From Ovis canadensis (taxonomy: Eukaryota; Chordata; Mammalia; Artiodactyla; Bovidae): a stretch of DNA of 64,000 nucleotides. The notes beneath the pieces are model-generated. The model had not been told where the DNA came from. It saw only the letters and a program-made list of their open reading frames with translations, and searched no databases. The position numbers were made by a program, and so were the translations under genes. The stretch spans positions 73,456,001-73,520,000 of the forward strand of contig NC_091262.1 in the NCBI RefSeq assembly GCF_042477335.2, given 5' to 3'. This document shows positions 27,241 through 40,021 of the stretch, piece by piece (the stretch's first letter is position 1; each line of letters opens with the position of its first letter).

Positions 27241-28490
27241 CGAAGCAGGATCAGAAGATGCCAGCCCTGAACGTGCCGATCTGGCACGAAGGCAACAGAG
27301 AGAGAGCAGACTCGGGCGGAGCTCTCTGTCCCTCCAACCCCGCCTAAGATGACAGCTACGAGTAAACGCGGGCAACAATAGGGGACTCTCTATACCACTC
27401 CTACCACTCATAAACTTGAAAACTATTTTAAAACATAAAAGTTAAAAACAAAACTCTGCCAAATACTGACCTGTATGTCCGGCTACTAGCAGGACACAGA
27501 AAAACAGAACACATCTGATTTTATTTCAGAACAGTTTAAAAAGCAGTATTCAGTCTGCGCCACTTAAAAACACAAAACAAAACTCTCATCGTACCTTCTG
27601 ACCCTTAAATTATTTGTTCACTCACTCAACAAATATTTATTAAGTAAGACATCCCTAATGCAGACTTGTATTCTGTAGGATGTGAGAACCTGAGCTGAGT
27701 TTTGAAGAACGTGGGGGAAGGGCACTGCTCGAGGAGAAGTGCACACAGGACACCATGGGGACCGGCGGACAGCGTGCGCAGAAGCGCCTGAACAGAAACA
27801 GGCGAGGGCCGAACAACAAACCACGTGGCACCGTGTGCGCCCGCAGGGGAACGGCAAGACTGTGACACCTGAGCAGGAGTGAGAGCGTGAAGGGCCTTAC
27901 ACGCAGCTCTACAGGGTCAGAAGCTCATCCCGTGAGCCTTTTTAGTCTCCCTACACACCAAGGGTTGTCGCCGACTTAATCTCAGCCTAAGCCTCTATCA
28001 AGGCCCGCTGACAAGAACATCTAAACACAAGGCAAGAGGCTCCTCAGCTTGCCTCTTTCCTTCAGAGGGGACACTCCTTCTCCTGGCTGCAATCACTGCC
28101 TTTACACATACTGGTTTGCCTGGAACCGCCCCTGCTGGAGCACTGCAATCCCTTATCCCAGGAACCACCCACCCACTCACTCTAACCACGGAAGAACCAC
28201 GGAGTCAGTCACCCTATCTCCAGCGCCAATTCACTATCCCTGCCCGCCTGCAGCACATTTCCACTTGGAGATCCTCACTTGACTCTCAATGGAGCCTTTC
28301 CAAAAATTCCTCAAGTACAATTGATCTAAAAAGAAAGCTGAAGATCTGCTGCTGCTAAATACAATTTAAAAAAAAAAAAAAAAACAAAACAAAAGACCAC
28401 CACCAAACACACACACACGATTTCCCGTACAGGAATTCCAGAGATGTTTCAAGAAAGAAAAGCAGCATCAGAATAAATGCAGTCTCCTAA

Positions 28491-28712
28491 GGGGCTTCCG
28501 TGGTGGCTCAGTGGTAAAGAGTCTGCCTGCTAATGAAGGAGATGCAAGAGACATGTGTTCGATCCCTGGGCTGGGATGATCCCCTGGAGAAGGGAATGGC
28601 AACCTACTCCAGTATTCTTGCCTGGGAAATATTAAGACTGTGGACAGAGAGGCCTGGCGGGCTACAGTCCATGCCATCACAGAGTCGGACAAGACTGAGC
28701 ACGCACACACAC
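28491..28712 (+). mobile_element. Bov-tA SINE
   Basis: Starts GGGGCTTCCGTGGTGGCTCA, carries the B-box-like TTCGATCCCTGGGCTGGGA and ends with GAGTCGGACAAGACTGAGC, followed by a CA-rich tail. Confidence 0.93.
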
Positions 28713-29574
28713 ACAAGGTAATAACATTTATTTCACTCAATTATGTTACAGTTAAACCCAATACACATCATATTACAGGAAAAATCCAGATAAGACAGGA
28801 AAGGAAGTAGGCTCCAAAGACAGGGTGGTGAATGAACCCATCTGTTAGCTCTAAGACTGCAAGTAAGCAACTCGTCTCTCACTCAGGCTCATTTCTATAG
28901 CAGGACCGACACAGGTGGCACCCCCCGGCTCACTCCTTCTCCCCTGCATAATTCACAACACAAACATTTAATTATTAGCTAAGTCAACCATGCCAATTAT
29001 ATTTTTAAAAAAAAACAGGTAAGATGTTTGGTGTGGAAAAACAAACTGCACATACTAGGGAGAGGTGGTGAGAGACTGCAGGAGCCACACTCGAGAAGGC
29101 TCTCCAAGCCCTTTGACCCTCCTTGGAGGTCAATCAAGAGCAAGCTACGGGGTTTACACATCTTGGGACTACAGAGAATGGGAAGAAGAGAGAGAACCGA
29201 AACTACAGCTGCTCTCATCTTTCAGGATTTTTGTTCTCCTCTTTAAAAAAAAAAACAGGCCAGTTACCCACCCCGGACCAAAGGACAAAACTGGCAGCTA
29301 CCGTACCCACAAGCTCAAGTTGATAATCCTGTACTGTTTGAACAGGAGCAAAGCTTCGAGGACACCCAATAAGGACCTGCTTACACGTGACTGCAAAGAT
29401 GAAAGTCTGGCATCTCCAAGGGATCTCCTCAGTAAATTACCTGAATGGCAATTCAGACAGACGACGTGACTGACACACGGTATCCACCACCAAGAGCAGA
29501 AGATGGATCTGTCAGGTGGGGGAAATGTGATGAATCAAATCAGGACAGCGAGACAGCTCAAAAGCTTCATTGGA

Positions 29575-29780
29575 GCCCCTCTGCACTTAGGATAAGATCT
29601 AAAACCCTTGCTATGCTGTCCTGCACCTCCCTCTCCCCCACTGGGCTAGCTCCCCCAGGTCCCGCTGGTCATAGGACCTCAGACCCTCTGTCAAGCTCCT
29701 TCCCAGCTCAGAGCCTTCGCACACACCATCCCCTGCTATCTGCTCCCCAATCTTCAGTTTTCACAAAGTCAGCACCTTCA
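29575..29780 (+). mobile_element. L2-like LINE 3'-end remnant
   Basis: The order 'GGATAAGATCTAAAACCCTTGC ... CTCAGAGCCTTCGCACACACC ... CCCTGCTATCTGC' follows the L2 3' region. Diverged; family naming from memory. Confidence 0.5.
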
Positions 29781-29802
29781 GTTAAAACACAGTTTAAAAA
29801 GA

Positions 29803-29925
29803 TTTTTGGCACTCAGTATAGACAACACAGGTAAGCATTTTGCTAGAGCATTTCCTGCTAAGGCAAGACAGATTTCATACATGCATATGTGTTTAAATGT
29901 GTGATGCTAAAGAGGCCTTAGGAAA
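29803..29925 (+). repeat. Copy A of a 125-base direct duplication
   Basis: Nearly the same sequence recurs at 31645-31770. Shared marks are CACTCAGTATAGACAACACA, GGTAAGCATTTTGC and GCTAAAGAGGCCTTAGG. I do not recognise it as a known repeat family. Confidence 0.85.
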
Positions 29926-30185
29926 TGTAAAACATATAATCCCTATATCCAGAACCAGTCCAAGTTCCAGGCACAAGCACAACCTTCTTGAATAAATGAA
30001 GGCCACCACGACGAGAAGCCCACACACATTAACTAGAGAGCAGCCCACGCAGCAATGAGGACCCAGCACAGCCATAAATTAATTAAATTTAAAAACAATA
30101 TAAAAGACAAGTAAATACTGACATATCACGTGATTAAATGCTGTAACTTGATGATGCAACAGAGAATGACTCACACATTTTTTTT

Positions 30186-30412
30186 TTTAGTTTTTTTTTA
30201 AATTTTAAAATCTTTAATTCTTACATGCGTTCCCAAACATGAACCCCCCTCCCACCTCCCTCCCCATAACATCTCTCTGGGTCATCCCCATGCACCAGCC
30301 CCAAGCATGCTGTATCCTGCGTCAGACTTAGACTGACGATTCAATTCTTACATGATAGTATACATGTTAGAATGCCATTCTCAAAAATCATCCCACCCTC
30401 TCCCTCTCCCTC
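30186..30412 (-). mobile_element. Ruminant L1 3'-end fragment
   Basis: The run CCCCATAACATCTCTCTGGG, GCATGCTGTATCCTGCGTCA and GATAGTATACATGTTAGAATG is frequent in ruminant genomes at L1 3' ends. It is preceded by a T-rich tract, consistent with a reversed poly-A. Confidence 0.65.
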
Positions 30413-30529
30413 TGAGACTCACACATTTAAAGTCTTAAGTAAAAAAAAAAAAAACTGAACACAAAACCTTAATTTCCATGATAGAAAGTTAAAAATAAGG
30501 AAAAGTAATTAAGTCGGGATGATGTCTGC

Positions 30530-30720
30530 TCTTTTTTGGAAGAGGCTGGTGAGGGGAGAGGGAAGTGCCTGAGAGGGGGCATTTAGAAAACCTTATAAGA
30601 TACGGGTCATACGTGTTCCTTCTGGGCACTGGTTACAAGCGTGTTCACTTTGTGTGTCCTTGTGATTTATGTGCTTTCCTGTGTATCAACTGAAAGTGAT
30701 TTCATTTAAAGTTAATTTTA
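30530..30720 (+). mobile_element. Old L1-like 3' remnant
   Basis: The GGGCACTGGTTACAAGCGTG and GTTCACTTTGTG blocks resemble the L1M 3' end. Weak. Confidence 0.35.
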
Positions 30721-30814
30721 AAGAAGTAAACAATCCTCAATACAATGTGTAAAAAATTCTTCATTTACCATGGTTAAGTATAGTATCAGAGCAAAGAAGG
30801 AAAATGAGAAAAAT

Positions 30815-30975
30815 GACTTTTATTAAGCATTTACAGTCTATCATTTGGTCTAATCCACAAAGCAACACGAAGCAAGCATTAACTCCACTTTACAAGGATT
30901 TGAAATAACTTGCCCAAGACCATTTGACTAATAAATAGGAGAGGTGGGATTCTACTTAGAATTTGGTTGACTCCC
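30815..30975 (+). mobile_element. MIR SINE
   Basis: Core CACTTTACAAGGATTTGAAA, CTTGCCCAAGACCATTTGAC and GTGGGATTCTACTTAGAATT, in MIR order. Confidence 0.65.
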
Positions 30976-31179
30976 AACTTTTATTTCCACAATATACAAA
31001 CACCATGGTCTCAAAGGAAGTGTCAGTTTACACTGACTTACCAATCAAAATATCTATGTGGATATGTTCCTTTTGATCTCTCCAGGGGGTTGAAAAAGAA
31101 TGGACCCAATTTAAGATTAACATTTGCCCAATGAATATTTTAACTGAATCTGCACAAACACAGATAAGTAAACATTGTG

Positions 31180-31310
31180 GTTTTTTTAATTAATTAATTA
31201 ATTTATTTATATTTTACTATACTGTATTGGTTTTGCCATACATTGACATGAATCCGCCACGGGTGTACATGAGTTCCCAATCCTGTATTGTGAAGCTGTA
31301 GCAACTTAAA
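31180..31310 (-). mobile_element. Ruminant L1 3'-end fragment
   Basis: A TTAATTAATT T-rich start then TTTTGCCATACATTGACATGA and CCACGGGTGTACATGAGTTC, typical of ruminant L1 3' text in reverse. Confidence 0.65.
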
Positions 31311-31565
31311 TCAGCCCTGTCGATGGATAGTTCTCCTGGCCTTTCGAGTCTAGGAACATAGGTACTCAATAAATACACACTAACAGACTACATCTCTCCA
31401 TTTTTTTTCAGTATCTTTATCACATTTAGCTGAAGACTAAACTCCTTGATACAAACGCTACCTAATGACTTCTTTTCTCCAGTGGAATAAATAAGTGCTA
31501 CTTTAAGACAGATGATTAACATAAAGGGGGTTCAGACATAGTGAAATAATTAGGTAAATTAATAT

Positions 31566-31646
31566 TATAGAATGTAGTATGCAATGTACTATGTAACTAT
31601 GTAACTTTGTGACTTTGTAACTATGTAACTATGTACTATGTAACTT
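31566..31646 (+). repeat. Imperfect tandem repeat of ATGTAACT-like units
   Basis: Runs of TATGTAACT, TTTGTGACT and TATGTACT repeated about eight times, ending directly at the left edge of copy B of the duplication. Confidence 0.85.
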
Positions 31647-31770
31647 TTTCGCCACTCAGTATAGACAACACAGGTAAGCATTTTGCCAGAGCATTTGCTG
31701 CTAAGGCAAGACAGATTTCACACATGCATATATATGTTTAAGTGTGTGGGTGCTAAAGAGGCCTTAGGAA
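31645..31770 (+). repeat. Copy B of the 125-base direct duplication
   Basis: Matches 29803-29925 at high identity with an ATAT insertion and a few substitutions. Its left edge abuts the ATGTAACT tandem repeat. Confidence 0.85.
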
Positions 31771-32552
31771 AATTATTTATTTCCCTACTCCGGGCCAAAA
31801 TATGCACCCAACTCATATGTAAAAAGCTTCCCCGAATTCTCCTAATGTTCAGCAACAAAAAAGGTAGAGATTTATAAGATTGATTATGAATAATAATAGT
31901 ATTCTTCCTCAGAACTATGTCATATGTCAATGAAAACTATTTTTTAACAAATTATCCCCAAAAGAAAGCACCCTCTAACAATGCTTCATTTCATATATTT
32001 TACTGAAGAAGAGTTGGAAACTGAAGTCCATATATTACATAAGCAATAAAGAATTAATCTTTTTAAGTACTAATAGCATGTGGAAATTATAGCTTGTCTA
32101 AACTCCAGCAGAATATACACACTGCATTTAAATGTCTAATTTAGTTTATTCTATTATTTGTTCAGAGATCAACAAAATTATGTATTTTCCTCCAAACACC
32201 AAAATTATGTTTGATCTAACATAAATTACTTGAGTTTATTATATGTGAGAGGTACTTATAAAGATTTTTTTATTAGGGTTTTTTTTTTCTTTTTAATGTT
32301 CAGCTATACAATATACAAGTCTATGGACAAAGGCAAGTAATCCCAGTATTGTGTTATATACAAAATTGAATAAGCTTTTAAAATTAAAATACAAGAGTGC
32401 CTATCAAATACTTTTCCTCATTCATAGTATCAGAGGCCTCTCAGTGGGCTACTTGCTCTTCATCATAAGGATCAGATCAAAAGTTAAACAGCTCCTATCA
32501 GATTCTCATTCATTAATAATCATTTACGAAGCTGTACCTCTCATACAGTTCA

Positions 32553-32735
32553 TGGCAAGAATGCTGGCAGGAGGAGAAGGGGGTGACAGAGGATGAGATG
32601 GGTGGATGGCATCACCAAATCATGGATATGAGTTTGAGCAAGCTCTGGGAGATGGTGTAGGACAGGGAAGCCTGGTGGGCTGCAGTCTATGGGGTCGCAA
32701 AGAGTCGGACACGACTGAGCGACCGAATAACAACA
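32553..32735 (+). mobile_element. BovB LINE 3'-tail fragment
   Basis: Only the last 180 bases of BovB, ending GTCGGACACGACTGAGCGACC, followed by a short AACAACAA tail. Confidence 0.88.
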
Positions 32736-32799
32736 AAGCTGTACTAGACGCAGAGACAAAAGATGAAAAGACTCAATTCTCTCTGAAAGATTTTGCCAT

Positions 32800-33238
32800 C
32801 CTATGGTTTTCCCAGTAGTCATGTATGGATGTGAGAGTTGGGCTGTGAAGAAGGCTGAGCGCTGAAGAATTGATGCATTTGAACTGTGGTACTGGAGAAG
32901 AGTCTTGAGAGTCCCTTAGACTGCAAGGAGATCCAACCAGTCCATTCTGAAGATCAGCCCTGGGATTTCTCTGGAAGGAATGATGCTAAAGCTGAAACTC
33001 CAGTACTTTGGCCACCTCATGCGAAGAGTTGACTCATTGGAAAAGACTCTGATGCTGGGAGGGATTGGGGGCAGAAGGAGAAGGGGATGACAGAGGATGA
33101 GATGGCTGGATGGCATCACTGACTCGATGGATGTGAGTCTGAGTGAACTCCCGGAGTTGGTGATGGACAGGGAGGCCTGGGGTGCTGCAATTCATGGGGT
33201 CGCAAAGAGTCGGACACGACTTAGCGACTGAACTGAAG
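32800..33238 (+). mobile_element. BovB LINE 3' fragment
   Basis: From CTATGGTTTTCCCAGTAGTC to the BovB tail at 33238. Direct neighbour of the previous tail fragment, so BovB was hit twice at this site. Confidence 0.9.
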
Positions 33239-34082
33239 GCAATATCAGACCTGATCTACTTTCCAAGCTTTACTTCCCGAGGTTTTCACCTTCAGTTTCC
33301 CGCTCAGAACATCTCATGATTCCACCACTACTTTCTTACGGTCGCTATATACAACCTCCATGCTTAACAAATACAGCCTCTCTTTTCCAGGTCTCACATT
33401 TGATCTAGATTCAGCATGAAACGGAGAAGTCTCTGAATTACATGAGTGCTTCAGAGATTACCAACCACAAGACTCTGGAGGCTTACAAATGTTCTCAGTT
33501 TAAAAGCGAGAAAACCAAAACTAAGTATAGAAAGGCCAGGGCGACCTGCCCTTAAAGACACATCTAGTTATTTAGAAGTAAAGCCAAACTAGAACACAGG
33601 TTTCCTAACCACTCATTATTTTACCCTGATCATTCATTCCACTGATCATGTCTGCCTCAGTTTTCTGGAATTGTGTTGTTCCTTGGTTAACCAATTACTT
33701 CTCTTTGTGTAGATATAGTCTAAATTGGCATCCATGGACGGGGTCCCACAGGGGTCCCTGTACCTCCTATAAATGTATACAAAATTCTGAATATGCACGT
33801 GTACTTTTTTTCTGGGGATAAGATTCATATCTTTTGTCAAATCAGGAATCTCCAAAGAATAAGACCCATAGGGCTAGATCAAGTACATATGACATATAGA
33901 AAAAGTTTATGCTGCTTCAAAATATAGATTCAAGGATAATGCGCTTACTCATACACAATAGAGCAATGATGGTTATATAGGAAAGTCAGCAATATTTAAG
34001 GCTCTATTATGCTTGGTCTCACTACTACAGGGACCCAACTAAGCTGAACCGTCTGATGCACTACAGACAAGCCTGGCATAGA

Positions 34083-34280
34083 ATGAAGTGAAGTGGAAGC
34101 CACTCAGTCACATCCAACCCTTTGGGACCCCACGAACTACAGTCCATGGAGCTCTCCAGGCCAGAGTACTGGAGTGGGTAGCCTTTCCCTCCTCCAGGGG
34201 ATCTTTCCAACCCAGGGATCAAACCTAGGTCTCCCACATTGCAGGCGGATTCTTTACTAGCTGAGCCACAAGGGAAGCCC
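34083..34280 (-). mobile_element. Bov-tA SINE
   Basis: Reverse Bov-tA: CCACTCAGTCACATCCAACC at the left, head GCTGAGCCACAAGGGAAGCC at the right edge. Confidence 0.92.
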
Positions 34281-34452
34281 TCACACAGAAGCCTTAGTTG
34301 TGAAATACTGCTCTCAAGCCCTTTTTCTTTTTCATCTTCCATTATAAAACTAAACATACACCTCAACATTCAAATATTTGGGGAGAAATCACAACATAAT
34401 CAAATCACAGTAAGAAAATATTTCCTCTAATGTACATATTTGAAGCAATATC

Positions 34453-34672
34453 AGCTAAATTTTATGAAATGCTGATCGTGGGCTAGAACTGGGCTAGTTT
34501 AAGTTTAAGAAACTCAATTTTTCCTTACAACCTCAAGAAGTATGTACTACTATCAAGACCGGATTTCAGATGAGAGAGCTGACTCAGAAAGACCACCAGA
34601 CACCCTGTGCTCCTCAAGGATAAACTGAAGGAAGCAGAATTTGAACCCCTCTGACACCAAAGACTTGCTCTT
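34453..34672 (+). mobile_element. MIR SINE
   Basis: MIR-like order including TGCTGATCGTGGGCTAGAAC, GATTTCAGATGAGAGAGCTG and GAAGCAGAATTTGAACCCCT. Confidence 0.65.
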
Positions 34673-36721
34673 AAACATTCTTATAATGCTTCGATAAAAT
34701 ATTAATAGATTTAATTTTGCAAAAGGAAAATAGCTGAAGATACAACTAATAGGAGCTACTCTTGAGTGACGGCCAAACATCGGGACAGGCATGAGGGGAC
34801 ACCATTTAAAGCTCTGGCTCATCATGTTAAACTTACCCTCTCAAAAGTCTCTGCCACTGCCTTTCTCTTTCCCTTCAAACAGGATTACTGACCTAACTCC
34901 TTAACCAAAGAACCTTTCTACATCATGTCAAAGATCAGCTCTTAAACTGAGATCCTTCTCTCATTATCTGAGCTCTTTAAACACTTTATTTTAAAATTCT
35001 GGTTCGCTGACATGTTCTAATCTCCAAGAGAATTTCCAAACGTGTTTTCTAAATTCCTACTTTATTGCACACATTGAGCTGTCACCTAAAAAAGAACCAC
35101 CACGACAACTTTCAGGGTTAGCCAGCTTCAGCAGTAAGAAAGCCTACACCGCCAGGAAAACTCCCAATTTAATAGCAATTTTCTTCTATGAAATTCTTAA
35201 TTCTCTCTGTCCATAATGCTTCCATACACCTAATCATGTGTCCCCACTTGAAGAACCAGGCAGCATAATCTGTCCAAAATCAGAACAGTAATGATGTAAG
35301 CAATATTACTTTACACAGAACTGTTAGCTTCTAAGTCTTTTAAAAACTAATATAAAATAAACTAATTTATTCACTCAGCAAATCTGAGCACCTTGTTTAT
35401 GTCAGCACGTTCTGTTCTACCCTTACTATCCTTAGAATGCTATTTGTTTGAAAGGATAGTACATTTAACAGAGCATGATACTTAATGTTACCATGAGCTT
35501 CAAAAATCAGAATACTAAGGCCAAAATTCAAGTCTTCCATGTCTTGAATCTAGTAACTCTTACTGAGATCCTCACACAAGTTTTCTTGGGGCATCTTCTT
35601 AGTCACCTACTTAAAATGGATAGCAGCCTTGAATACTTAAAAAGAACCACCAATACTCAAAATTTTTTTAACAAAGACCTTCTTACATGACTGAAAATTT
35701 CAATTTCATCAACTGGACCTCAAAAATAAGGCTTTTCTCTCTGTATTCATTCACAGAGTATATACCTCCATACAAGCAATCCTACTTTTTAGGCGGACAC
35801 ACATCCCCAAAGACTGGCAGAGAGAATCCTGAAAATTCTGACTGCCTATGTGATCTGGAAAAGAGTACATTTGTGAATGAATTATTATTCAGCATCTGTC
35901 AAAAGCCTGAATGACACAACCGACATACGAGGGGATCGTCTGAAAGATAAATTAACTAAACTCTAGTGAATCAAATCACCAGAATGTCTACATCTACGTT
36001 ACTAAAGCTTTCCATTATGCCTGAGGCCTATATCCAGTTTCTCTAAAATGGCATGTGAGAAATATTTCTCCATCATTTGTAAAATGTAAAATGGTTTCTC
36101 CACATATTGTTAATGTCATTGTACATAAGAATTCAGATGCGTATTCATCATACAAGAGAAAAGTCTGCTTTTTCCTGCTTAACTGGTATACTTCCTTTCA
36201 TTAATCAATATCAACTACAATTAGTCCTCCTTCCTCTTCTTCGATTAATATTTAAAAAACGAAAACCTTTAGTAACATGCAGACGCTAATTATCCTTGTC
36301 CTAAGCTTCTCTTCTAATTCTCTCCAGCTCCCTCCACACTCTACCCCTCCTTCAACCGTCACCATTACTGTCACTGTTCTCTCAAACATCTATCATAAGA
36401 CCACCTCAAATCCTTTCTCAAAGTAGATAAATAATAAAGCACATACACCCATTGGGCTTTGAAAATGAGCTGAACGCTGGAATATCCACAATGCGGAGCA
36501 CAAGGACAAGTCACTCAGCCCCAACTTAATATTTACGCAAGTTAAACACGGACCTGAGCGGTACCTTCCTTTGCCATCCAACAGAGCTCCATGATGGACC
36601 AAATGAATGAATGCAGTTACTTGCCAAACGCTGGTAGGAACTGAGATCATAAAAATAAGTAAATCCTGGGTTTCAAGAAAATTAAAGTCTTCTATTAACA
36701 AACAGTTCCTATTTGTAATAC

Positions 36722-36845
36722 CGGAGAAGGCAATGGCACCCCACTCCAGTACTCTTGCCTGGAAAATCCCATGGACAGAGGAGCCTGGTAGGCTGCAGTT
36801 CATGGGGTCGCTAAGGGTTGGACACGACTGAGCAACTTCACTTAA
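36722..36845 (+). mobile_element. Bov-A SINE unit
   Basis: Starts GGAGAAGGCAATGGCACCCC and ends GACACGACTGAGCAACTTCA. Direct repeat TAATAC flanks it (36715-36720 and 36844-36849). Confidence 0.9.
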
Positions 36846-36959
36846 TACAGTACAACCACCTGAACAACACTTAGAAAATTCAGCAGTAAGTTCTGAGTCA
36901 AATGTGCTGATGATCAAGAAACAACTGGACCGCTTCTGGGGAGATACTCCAAAGAAGTA

Positions 36960-37370
36960 GAAGCTAGGGTTCCAACAGTTATTTGTTCACCTTTGTACAA
37001 ATATGTTTTGTTATTTTTGCTATTTGTTCATAGGAGCATCGCTCACAAGGCCAAAAGATACAAACTACCCAAGAGTCCATGGGGGGATTAATGGATAAGC
37101 AGACACATACCTACATATCCATGAGCAGGAGATTCACAGAGACAGAACAGAAAATGGTGGTTGCCTGGGCCTAGGAGGAGGGTGGAATGGGGAGTTAGTG
37201 TTTAATGGGTACAGAGTTTCAGTTGAGGAAGATGAGAAAGTTCTGGAGATGGACGGTGGGGATGGGAGCAAAACAATGTGAATGTACTTAACGCCACAGA
37301 ACTGTACAATCAAAAACGGTTAAAACGGTATGTTTTGCTGTATTTTACGACCAAAAAAAAGGGGGGGAAA
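36960..37370 (+). mobile_element. Old L1 3'-end remnant
   Basis: Blocks AGTCCATGGGGGGATTAATGG, GGTGGTTGCCTGGGCCTAGG and CACAGAACTGTACAATCAAA follow the L1M 3' end order and lead to a short purine run. Confidence 0.6.
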
Positions 37371-37544
37371 GAATCTTATTCAGATAATCAAAGGCCCCCT
37401 GAACATTTAAGACAAGAGTTTCATTCTTCTAACAAGTACTAATTAAGGGCTTACCTGCAACTTATGCAGGTTGTTCCCCTAAAATTCGCTTGGAACAGCA
37501 ATGTAATGTTGGGAAAAGAGCCCACATGCAAAGATTTAGAAATC

Positions 37545-37690
37545 AAGCCATGACTCAGTCCCTTCTAGATCCACAGCTCTCTGAGACTTAGCTTCCTTGC
37601 ATGTACACACAGTAAGACAATATGAAATCTGTCTCAGGGTCACAGTGAGGATTAAATAAAAACAGAGATTAAAAAACCTGAAATATCTTG
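37545..37690 (+). mobile_element. MIR SINE
   Basis: Contains GAGACTTAGCTTCCTTGCAT and GGGTCACAGTGAGGATTAAAT, MIR core and 3' part. Confidence 0.5.
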
Positions 37691-38718
37691 GCATATATTA
37701 CCAGGAACTTCTTATTAATAAATGTTTCCCTTTACTCTTTAGCCACAAGCAATGACCACAGGATGCTAAGGTCACAAGTGAGAGAATGTCAAAGAAATAC
37801 CTACTTTCTCAAACGAAACCAGCATCTCATACGTCAGACAGTGGCAGGGTATAAATCTCTCAATGTCAAAAAGTCACCCTTCCTCAAAGGTAGCACTACA
37901 CTAAAAGTACAACCCACTATATATACTGCCACGAAATCACTATCAAATAAGAATCATTTGAGCCACATTAAAATAAAATGTTTTCTAAAACCAAGCCAAT
38001 AAAATTCAGAAATGGCAAAACCACCACACTTTACAACTCATTCACAGTGCCACAGGTATAACACAGTAGACAGAACTTAACCTTTAATGATGAGATGACA
38101 GCATAAAAGGTAAAGCAAACCCTTATTACAATAATTGTAGGAAATGAAGGTCTTTTCTCCCCAAATTAAATGTGTACATCTTTTCTTAAAACAGCATTTT
38201 GATGCTCTGAATCAATGTTCACAGCAATCATGTTAAAAGCACTCTTCGTAGTGTTTCTAATCTACAGTATTACAAACTATGTCCCACAATGAAAATTTGA
38301 AAAACTATATGTAAGTATATACAGCATATATTACATGTAATATGATTTGCCACAGAGAGCTACTAACAAAGTTTTGCAAAATAAACTGATTATGCCCACC
38401 TAGTTCCCAAAGATATTAATACTAAAATTACTATTCACTAGCACCCTTATTCAGAACCTTGTACCATCATCCATCCTCTAATAAATTATTGGAGTCCTTG
38501 GCTAAAATGGGTATTTAGAAAATTTAATGTTAATACCAATATATTTTCAATGTAGTTGACCTTTACTAACACACTATCTATATATTCCCCCCACCCCCGC
38601 CTCGAGTTACTTAATTCCTAATCTGTGCCCTTTTCCATTCACTGAGTCTGCTGCACTTGAAAACCAAGCAACAGGAAAAGACCTGAACATCAGGATTGTG
38701 AAGATCCAGAAAAATTCA

Positions 38719-38938
38719 AGGGGCTTCCCTGGTGGCTCAGAGATAAAGACTCTGCCTGCAATGCAGGAGATCCGGGTTCGATCCCTGGGTTGGGAAGACG
38801 CCCTGGAGGAGGGCATGGCAACCCGCTCCAGTATTCTTGCCTGGACAATCCCACGGACAGAGAGAGAAGCCTGACAGGCTACAATCCACAGCACAAGAGT
38901 TGGACACGACTGAGGCGACTAAGCAGCAGCAGCAGCAA
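38719..38938 (+). mobile_element. Bov-tA SINE
   Basis: Starts GGGGCTTCCCTGGTGGCTCA, carries GGGTTCGATCCCTGGGTTGG, ends GGACACGACTGAGGCGAC followed by an AGC trinucleotide tail. Confidence 0.94.
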
Positions 38939-39233
38939 AATCCAAAGCACCAAACAAGCAAAGACTTCAAATTAAAACTCTTTCACCACCTGAACATTTG
39001 TAAATCATGATAGTCACCTCAATACTTAAGACTGATCATCTGTAAATGAGGTGTCCCTGTAAGCATGACTTTCTCCACAAAAGCATGGACTGAACACTCT
39101 ACAGTAAATACTCCCGGCTCATCTGTCTTTGCACATCTTCAGGCCATTAACAAGCCACATTAAGTGGCCTGCTAGCTCTACACTGCGGGCAAAGCCCTGG
39201 AGGAACTCAGCTTTTCTGGAAAGTCTACCCCCA

Positions 39234-39249
39234 CTCCCCCCCCCCCCCC
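39234..39249 (+). repeat. Poly-C run at the CpG-island edge
   Basis: A near-uninterrupted C run just left of the CpG island. Seen by the DICER1 strand as poly-G, it could form G-quadruplex-like structure; that is inference. Confidence 0.6.
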
Positions 39250-40021
39250 GCCAAAAATCTGCAGTGCTAACTTAAAACATTACACTGATTTGCCAAGGAC
39301 TGAAAAACCCTTTGCGAAAGCCTCGCTTTGCAGGGATCCAGGGGCGTGCTGGCACCGAAAAAAAAAAAAAAAAAATCGGAGAGGAGGGGCGAAAAGATGG
39401 CCTCGGCCACCCGCCCCCTGGGGACCCAGAGAGCTGGTCACCTGCCAATAAACACGAACAATCCTCGCCCGGGCGCGCCCCCGAAGGCTCGTGCTTTCCT
39501 GCCAGCGCAGGAGGGCCCGGCCTGCCTTCCCTCCCGGGCCCCTCGAAGGTGTCCACCCAGGAGGCCAGCGCCAGCCACCGCGCAGCCTCCCGGGGATGCT
39601 CCCGAGACGCGGCGGCGGCGGACCCCGCGCCACCCTGGTGCGCGCAGCCGGACCTGTCAAAGCCCAGCTATCCGCGGGCCGGGGGTGGGTGGGCGAGCGG
39701 CGAGGACTCCCCCGCGCGCTCCACTCCGGGTGCGGAGGCGCCCGCGTGCCCACCGGGTGCGCAGGCGACCCCGCGCACAAAGTCCCCGGGAGCGCCGAGT
39801 CAGGACGCGCGCCAGCGAGTCGGGGCTGCGCCGAGCCCGGCGGCGCGGGTTCCCGCCCCGCCCAGGACCGAGCGAGGAGGCCGCGCCATCTGCCCCGCGC
39901 CGGTCTCCCCACCTGAGTCCGGAGCCCACGCGGGCCTCGGCGGCGCGCGGAGCCGCTCCCCGCTCCGCCCCCTACTCCCGGGACACAAAAGCGGCTCCGC
40001 GGCCGGGGAAGCCCGCCTCAC

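Larger units (their letters stand above)
16357..40021 (-). other. DICER1: DICER1 first intron, about 23.7 kb
   Basis: This stretch separates the exon 1 donor from the candidate second 5'UTR exon. It holds the BovB cluster at 23478-26430, further BovB at 19905-20680 and 32553-33238, eight or so Bov-A/Bov-tA SINEs, L1, L2 and MIR fragments, microsatellites, and the direct duplication at 29803/31645. The remaining unique DNA (for example 16800-19900, 20700-23450, 35000-36700, 37700-38700) is AT-rich, and I see no coding exon in it. Additional alternative 5'UTR exons could be hidden here and would not be detectable by coding content. Confidence 0.7.

Noticed and set aside
38719..38780. tRNA gene-like A and B boxes in several places
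   Set aside because: They belong to Bov-tA and CHR SINE heads. None folds into a complete tRNA with a proper anticodon arm and acceptor stem.
39491..39916. Plus-strand 141-codon frame in the same island
   Set aside because: Same compositional reason; no similarity and no start context.
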